Assembly: GCA_002297865.1 (NCBI GenBank)
Contig: DBKX01000394.1
Coordinates: 11,559-32,223 of the forward strand
Direction of reading: 5' to 3'
Length of the DNA stretch: 20,665 bases
Source of the DNA: Lachnoclostridium sp. UBA739
GTDB taxonomy: Bacteria > Bacillota_A > Clostridia > Lachnospirales > Lachnospiraceae
Shown in pieces: positions 15,947 through 20,665 of the stretch. The notes under the pieces are model-generated. The model worked only from the letters and a program-made list of their open reading frames with translations. It made no database searches and was not told the DNA's origin. Made by a program: the position numbers and the translations under genes. How positions within the stretch are numbered: the first letter of the stretch is position 1; each line of letters starts with the position of its first letter.

Positions 15947-17086
15947 ATGCAAAAACAGAACGGACTTTCTAGTCACGATGGCAATCAGGTAGTCGAACAA
16001 AAAGAACATTTTCACGGAAGTGATTTAGAAAAAATAGAACGAATCTATCACATAAAAAAGGAGAATATTACCAGTTTTTCTGCCAATGTAAATCCTCTTG
16101 GCGTTTCCTATAAACTAAGAGAAACATTAGCAAACCACATTGATGCGATTACAACTTACCCAGATCGGGAGTATACTTCTCTTCGAGAAAGTATCGCTGC
16201 CTACATTAATGCAGACAAAGAACATATTATGGTTGGGAATGGTTCTACTGAATTGATATCAAACTTCATCAGTATCATTTCTCCCAAAAAGGCACTTTTG
16301 TTAGCTCCCACTTATTCGGAATACGAACGTGAGATTACATTGTGTGGTGGAACATTTGAATACTATGCTTTAAAGAAGGAACTTGATTTCAAACTTCCTA
16401 CTGAAGATATTAACAAGCATTTGTCAAGTGACCTTGATTTACTGATACTTTGTAATCCCAATAACCCAACATCCACAACCCTAACTACTGAAGAGATGCG
16501 TAGTATCTTAACAGTTTGTAAGTCCAAAGGGATCTATGTAATTATAGATGAAACCTACGTAGAATTTGTGGAGGACTTATCTCATGTAACTGCAGTTCCT
16601 CTAATCAAGGAATTTGATAACGCAACAGTGCTGCGTGGTATCTCAAAATTTTTCGCATCTCCTGGACTAAGACTGGGTTATGCAGTATGCAGCAACCAGA
16701 ATATCTTAGAAGAAATTAAAGAAAAGAAAAATCCTTGGACCATTAACAGTCTTGCTTCCATTGCAGGTGAGATTATGTTTACGGATTCAGAATATATTGA
16801 GGCAACAAGAACTTTAATTGCCACAGAACGGGAACGGCTTTGTTCTAAATTACGTAGCTGTCCCCAATTAAAAGTTTATCCTTCTACCGCTAATTTTGTG
16901 TTAGTAGAGATTCTGAAAGAAGGGATGACTGCTTTTGATTTATTTGAAACGGCAATTCCAAAGGGACTTATGATTCGAGACTGTTCTACATTTGAAGGTT
17001 TGAGTGATCATTTCTTCCGATTCTGTTTTATGTCACCAGAGAAGAATGATGAATTGATTAATATTATACTGGAAATGATGAAATAA
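15947..17086 (+). CDS. PLP-dependent aminotransferase, CobD/HisC-like
   Basis: A 379-residue fold-type I PLP enzyme. Key residues are visible: N170 in CNPNNPT, D201 and Y204 in DETYVEF, the PLP lysine K234 in RGISKFF, R242 in LRLGY and a C-terminal substrate arginine in DHFFRFCF. The N-terminal HGSD (23-26) followed by SFSANVNPLG (43-52) is characteristic of threonine-phosphate decarboxylase (CobD) and its relatives. Histidinol-phosphate aminotransferase is the other close family. No cobalamin or histidine genes are nearby, so the substrate is open. The start has AAGGGCGAG upstream. It is transcribed alone from the divergent promoter and ends in a strong terminator. The family is certain; the exact reaction is not. 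Confidence 0.88.
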   Translation: MQKQNGLSSHDGNQVVEQKEHFHGSDLEKIERIYHIKKENITSFSANVNPLGVSYKLRETLANHIDAITTYPDREYTSLRESIAAYINADKEHIMVGNGSTELISNFISIISPKKALLLAPTYSEYEREITLCGGTFEYYALKKELDFKLPTEDINKHLSSDLDLLILCNPNNPTSTTLTTEEMRSILTVCKSKGIYVIIDETYVEFVEDLSHVTAVPLIKEFDNATVLRGISKFFASPGLRLGYAVCSNQNILEEIKEKKNPWTINSLASIAGEIMFTDSEYIEATRTLIATERERLCSKLRSCPQLKVYPSTANFVLVEILKEGMTAFDLFETAIPKGLMIRDCSTFEGLSDHFFRFCFMSPEKNDELINIILEMMK

Positions 17087-17124
17087 GTTTATTTCTTTCC
17101 ATTAATTTGGGTTTTCTTAATAGC

Positions 17125-17172
17125 AAAAGATATGGCTGTTATACGAATTTGGTTGTAACAGCCATATCTTTT
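17125..17172. terminator. Strong bidirectional terminator
   Basis: A perfect 17-bp stem pairs 17125-17141 with 17156-17172 around a 14-base loop. The arms are based on GATATGGCTGTTA and TAACAGCCATATC, with flanking AAAA and TTTT. It lies between the converging aminotransferase (stop 17086) and phosphoesterase (stop 17203) and can serve both. Confidence 0.9.
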
Positions 17173-17202
17173 ACTTTTTGTTAGAGGAACTCACACTTTG
17201 TT

Positions 17203-18072
17203 CTATAAAGAAAATTTCTTTACTCCAATTAACTCTGCCGCCCTATCCCAATACTTCTCTGGAATTGTACCATCTACAATCTCAATCTCATCCGCTTTGG
17301 CTAAATCAAATGCCTTCTTGGCACAAAGTGGACCAACATTTACACCCGTCTCCATAGATTGCAAAATGCATCGAGGCCACCACATTGCCTTTTCCATTAG
17401 GGAACTGCTAAGGAAATGCTTTTTTAGCTTTTCATAATCAAACGGTATGGTTACAAGTTCTACATTCCATCCATCCTTTTTCCACTCAAGCATTGCAAAA
17501 TTAGCGGACCTTGGTTTCCCAATTGCAACACCAATCGAGCCAGGATTGACAAGGAGCTTATCTTTGTAACGGTACGTAAACTGACGATGAGTATGACCGC
17601 TAAGCATAACATTTACAGGCATCTGCTGTAAATACGTATTGGTGTTATCTCCGCCTGCATGAAGCAATTCTCTAGAGGAATGTGGGGATCCATGCACTAA
17701 TTTAAGTCCATCCATTCCTTCAAACTGAATAACTTTATGATTTTCCATCTGCCTAAATTCCCTAATATCTTCATGTTTCAATTGTTCATAAGTATAAAGC
17801 AGACTGCCTTTGTAGGAAGAATATGTCCAATCGTTACTTTTCCCATCTTCGTAATCAATGAAATACTCTTCCCTATTTCCGCGAACATGTATTGTCTTAT
17901 AATCTTGATTTAATTCTCGGATACGAGAAAGCGTTAATTGCGGGGTTGGGCAATCGCTTATATTATCACCTAGGAAAATAATCTGTTCTACCTTATGTTG
18001 TCTGATATAATCTATACATGCATCTAACGCAACATAATTGCTATGAATATCACTAAAAACGGCAATTCTCAT
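17203..18072 (-). CDS. Calcineurin-like metallophosphoesterase
   Basis: A 289-residue two-metal phosphoesterase of the YfcE/MJ0936-like group. The metal ligands are visible in order: D8 and H10 (SDIHSN), D36 (GDN), N66 in GNREE, H127 (LVHGS), then H160 and H162 (SGHTHRQF). The usual GNH(E/D) histidine is arginine here (R67), a substitution that I believe occurs in this subfamily. Residues from about 215 to 289 form a C-terminal helical extension beyond the catalytic core. The substrate is unknown; relatives act on phosphodiesters and phosphomonoesters. The start at 18072 has a GGAAGGG/AGGGA-type Shine-Dalgarno. The upstream terminator at 18164-18211 suggests its own promoter in the gap, but I did not find a convincing one. 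Confidence 0.9.
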   Translation of the reverse strand: MRIAVFSDIHSNYVALDACIDYIRQHKVEQIIFLGDNISDCPTPQLTLSRIRELNQDYKTIHVRGNREEYFIDYEDGKSNDWTYSSYKGSLLYTYEQLKHEDIREFRQMENHKVIQFEGMDGLKLVHGSPHSSRELLHAGGDNTNTYLQQMPVNVMLSGHTHRQFTYRYKDKLLVNPGSIGVAIGKPRSANFAMLEWKKDGWNVELVTIPFDYEKLKKHFLSSSLMEKAMWWPRCILQSMETGVNVGPLCAKKAFDLAKADEIEIVDGTIPEKYWDRAAELIGVKKFSL

Positions 18073-18163
18073 ATACTTTCCCTACCCTTCCTATCATCTG
18101 TCAACTGTACTTTTTAGCATAACCATTTTTCTGCATAGTTAAACCCCTAATACATATCTTACC

Positions 18164-18211
18164 AAAAAGGGTTCAAAATAACAATTCCATTCTAGAATGT
18201 TATCTTGAACC
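18164..18211 (-). terminator. Terminator of the purA / HD-GYP unit
   Basis: A 14-bp stem (18170-18183 with 18198-18211, one G-T pair; arms GGTTCAAGATAACA and TGTTATTTTGAACC on the minus strand) has a 14-base loop and is followed by CTTTTT. It begins 8 bases after the stop of the HD-GYP gene. Confidence 0.8.
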
Positions 18212-18218
18212 TCTATGT

Positions 18219-19502
18219 CTAACCCCTATCATCTTGTTCCTCTGGCAACTCAAACTGCTTGAATTTCTTGTAAATTTCCTGATACTGTTCTTTAATTAAA
18301 ATATAATTGCCAATAGTCTTTACTTTCTTCTTCTCAAAGTTGCGAATTAAACGATCCATATTTCTAACTGCAACTCCAACAACTTTTGGACATAGTTTTC
18401 CTGCTTCACTGTCTTTCGTTAAGATTTCTTTAATTAAGTTTGCATTAAACTGGCCTTTATAACTGCGCTTTCCATATAAGGCACTTATTATATCTGCCAC
18501 TGCAACAATCCGCTGTGGTGTAGTCAGCTCTGTCCCTGTAAGTCCACGATGATAACCTGTTCCATCTAGTTTCTCATGGTGCCTAATCGCAATCTGCAAA
18601 ACAGTATCATCAATAGCTCCTTTCAGGATTCTCTCTGAATTAGCAACATGTTCTTGCATAACATGCATCTCTTTCTCCGATAATTTTCGCGGTGCCTCCA
18701 GAATCTCAGTCGGGGTCACCAGCTTTCCAATATCATGGAGCAACGCACCATAGTAAATATTATAAATATCCTGAGACTGTAAGTGCATTAACTTTGCAAT
18801 CTCTACTGCAAATGTAGTAGTTGCTAAGGAATGCACTACTGTGTGTTCGCTACGGAAGTCAATGGTATAAATCAGCATCTCCAAAAAACTTCTTTTCTGC
18901 TCTTCAGTCATTAACTTCTTGCTCAAAAGTGCAGCCAATTCCTTTTCATAAGCTCCACTTCTAATATTTTCAAATATCTGATATTTTTTCTCTGCATTTA
19001 AAAATAATTGTTTTGCTCTCTCCGAAAATTGTACTCCAGACTGCTTAGCGAAAAATTCAACATCGCGGTCTACATTACTTGAACGCATAAACATGTCAAG
19101 TTTGTCCGCAAATGCTAAATACTCAGCAATCTCTATGTACTTCGAATAGATTAACTGGTATTTTGAATAATCTAAATGATGATATAAAACGATTTCTGCC
19201 TTATCCCCTAATGGTGACAGATACTTCAAAAATAAGAAACCATAGATAGAATGTTTCCATACATTTTTTGTTTCTTCAATATGAATTGTCTTTTGATCAG
19301 GCGACTTATACAGACCGATGTCATGTAAGACACCGATCATTGTATAGTCAATTAATTCCTGTAGAAAAAATTTATTCTGGTAATCGAGCATTTTATAAAA
19401 AATATAACCTACCACTTTACCATGTTCCATTATCTCCTCGTCTACCATACTAAGAGAACGGTGAATAACGAGAAAAATATCTTTATTTTTTATTACGGCC
19501 AT
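18219..19502 (-). CDS. Tandem HD-domain protein with C-terminal HD-GYP-type phosphodiesterase domain
   Basis: A 427-residue soluble protein with two HD domains. The N-terminal one has H27, H60-D61 (VLHDIG), H84, H108-H109 (LYHHLDY) and a possible D133. The C-terminal one has H224, H256-D257 with K260 (LLHDIGK), H285 and H308-H309-E310. Then comes DGTGYH at 313-318, where the HD-GYP family normally has DGxGYP, and D337. HD-GYP proteins hydrolyse cyclic di-GMP and related dinucleotides using two or three metals, and the ligands seem complete. No receiver or membrane domain is present. It starts 11 bases after the purA stop with only a weak Shine-Dalgarno, so it is probably translationally coupled to purA. 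The activity is inferred, and the purine linkage may be only operon convenience. Confidence 0.88.
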   Translation of the reverse strand: MAVIKNKDIFLVIHRSLSMVDEEIMEHGKVVGYIFYKMLDYQNKFFLQELIDYTMIGVLHDIGLYKSPDQKTIHIEETKNVWKHSIYGFLFLKYLSPLGDKAEIVLYHHLDYSKYQLIYSKYIEIAEYLAFADKLDMFMRSSNVDRDVEFFAKQSGVQFSERAKQLFLNAEKKYQIFENIRSGAYEKELAALLSKKLMTEEQKRSFLEMLIYTIDFRSEHTVVHSLATTTFAVEIAKLMHLQSQDIYNIYYGALLHDIGKLVTPTEILEAPRKLSEKEMHVMQEHVANSERILKGAIDDTVLQIAIRHHEKLDGTGYHRGLTGTELTTPQRIVAVADIISALYGKRSYKGQFNANLIKEILTKDSEAGKLCPKVVGVAVRNMDRLIRNFEKKKVKTIGNYILIKEQYQEIYKKFKQFELPEEQDDRG

Positions 19503-19513
19503 GTGTTATCCCA

Positions 19514-20665
19514 TTATCTTCTTATAATTTCGTTTCTACCTGGACCATTGGACACCATCGTGATTGGAGTTTCAATTTCTTTCTCAACAAATTCAATATA
19601 TTTTCTGCAGTTTTCTGGAAGTTCATCATAATTTTTGATTCCACGGATATCTTGTTTCCATCCTGGTAAAACTTCATAAACTGGTTTTGCCTTTGCAAGT
19701 TTTGCCGTTGTTGGGAATTCCTTTGTTACTTTACCATCAATTTCATAGCCAACGCAAACAGGTATCTCCTCTAAATATCCTAACACATCTAGTACTGTAA
19801 ATGCAACCTCTGTTGCACCTTGCATACGGCAGCCATACTTAGAAGCAACACAGTCAAACCATCCCATACGACGTGGACGACCTGTTGTAGCACCATATTC
19901 ACCAGCATCTCCACCACGTTTTCTAAGTTCTTCTGCCTCTTCTCCAAATATCTCAGATACGAATTCTCCTGCACCTACGGCACTTGAATAAGCTTTTACA
20001 ACACATACGATATTTTTAATTTCGTATGGAGGTATACCTGCACCAATTGCACCATAAGATGCTAATGTAGAGGAAGATGTTACCATTGGGTAAATACCAA
20101 AGTCAGGGTCTTTTAAAGTACCTAACTGACCTTCTAATAAAATGTTTTTACCTTCTTTGATTGCGTCTTGTAAGAAAGAAGCTACGTCACACACATATGG
20201 TGCAACCATTTCTTTGTATTCCATTAACGTATTGTATAACTCGTCTTCATCAAGAGCTGGTTTGTGATATAAATGCTCTAAGATAACATTTTTCTGCTCT
20301 GCCACTCTATGAATTTTCTCGCGAAGGAATTCTTCCCCAGCAAATAACTCTGAAACCTGGAAACCAATCTTCGCATATTTATCAGAATAAAAAGGAGCAA
20401 TACCAGACTTTGTAGAACCAAAGGATGCCTTTCCTAATCTTTCTTCTTCATATTCATCAAAAAGAATGTGGTATGGCATTAAGATCTGTGCTCTTTCAGA
20501 TACTTTAATCTTTGGAGCAGGAACGCCTTTCGATTCAATTTCTTTTACTTCACGGAATAAGTATGGAATATTTAATGCAACACCATTACCAATTACACTT
20601 GTTGTATGATTATAAAATACTCCTGATGGAAGTAAGTGTAATGCAAACTTACCATAATCGTTAAT
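19514..20665 (-). CDS. purA: Adenylosuccinate synthetase, N-terminus beyond the right edge
   Basis: There are 383 codons of PurA, the GTP-dependent enzyme joining IMP and aspartate in AMP synthesis. The frame stays open to the window end. The visible protein begins INDYGKFALHLLPSGVFY, corresponding to about residue 40-50 of the full enzyme. The conserved core follows: VIGNG, the ILPYH-like ILMPYHILFDEYEEER, GSTKSGIAPFY (the loop with the IMP-contacting threonine), GQLG, then TGRPRRMGWFD and GWKQDI. The last residues, SNGPGRNEIIRR, match the usual C-terminal 'vGp.r...i' end. Internal ATGs such as 20479 are not the start. Family length is about 425-430, so some 40-45 residues and the promoter lie outside. 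An HD-GYP-type gene follows 11 bases downstream. Confidence 0.97.
   Translation of the reverse strand: MNDYGKFALHLLPSGVFYNHTTSVIGNGVALNIPYLFREVKEIESKGVPAPKIKVSERAQILMPYHILFDEYEEERLGKASFGSTKSGIAPFYSDKYAKIGFQVSELFAGEEFLREKIHRVAEQKNVILEHLYHKPALDEDELYNTLMEYKEMVAPYVCDVASFLQDAIKEGKNILLEGQLGTLKDPDFGIYPMVTSSSTLASYGAIGAGIPPYEIKNIVCVVKAYSSAVGAGEFVSEIFGEEAEELRKRGGDAGEYGATTGRPRRMGWFDCVASKYGCRMQGATEVAFTVLDVLGYLEEIPVCVGYEIDGKVTKEFPTTAKLAKAKPVYEVLPGWKQDIRGIKNYDELPENCRKYIEFVEKEIETPITMVSNGPGRNEIIRR

Noticed and set aside
18101..18136. 11-residue ORF (MQKNGYAKKYS) upstream of the phosphoesterase
   Set aside because: It is too short, lacks a clear ribosome binding site, and has no run of regulatory codons that would suggest a leader peptide.
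1..20665. Mobile elements, CRISPR arrays, rRNA or tRNA genes
   Set aside because: No transposase, integrase, direct-repeat array or cloverleaf was seen. The inverted repeats found are all explained as terminators, the T-box or single hairpins.

Overview
The window looks like chromosomal DNA from a low-GC, endospore-forming Firmicute of the class Clostridia, most likely a Lachnospiraceae-type anaerobe. This rests on a spoIIAA-spoIIAB-sigF operon followed by the start of spoVAA, a T-box leader in front of valS, AGGAGG-type ribosome binding sites, TTG starts, and a large operon of proteins that I associate from memory with Lachnospiraceae genomes (probably DUF5716/DUF5717). I see no insertion sequence, prophage, tRNA, rRNA or CRISPR array.

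Layout. 1-2019 (minus strand) is a sporulation block: spoIIAA, spoIIAB and sigF with their terminator, then a 44-codon membrane-protein ORF that overlaps spoVAA, which runs off the left edge. 2069-3799 (minus) is a two-gene unit with a good promoter: a 45-residue protein and a zinc-ribbon/TPR/coiled-coil membrane protein. 3893-6968 (minus) is valS with a long T-box leader and a near-consensus promoter. 7030-8892 (plus) is a stand-alone methyl-accepting chemotaxis protein.

8926-15856 (minus) is the most intriguing part. It is a tight four-gene operon encoding a 1184-residue beta-domain/helical protein, an Hsp70/actin-fold protein with an altered phosphate-2 loop, a TPR-like protein, and a coiled-coil protein with a membrane hairpin. 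Together they read as a membrane-tethered cytoplasmic assembly of unknown function. Its promoter region is shared head-to-head with a CobD/HisC-like aminotransferase gene (15947-17086, plus).

17125-18072 carries a bidirectional terminator and a calcineurin-like phosphoesterase (minus). 18164-20665 (minus) holds purA, truncated at the right edge, followed closely by a tandem-HD protein with an HD-GYP-type second domain.

How they fit together. The SpoIIAA/SpoIIAB pair controls sigma-F in the forespore, and SpoVA proteins act later in the same compartment. ValS and PurA are housekeeping enzymes. The chemoreceptor and the HD-GYP protein are signalling components. The two TPR/coiled-coil membrane systems (2116-3700 and 8926-15856) are separate loci with similar architecture and no function I can assign from sequence alone.
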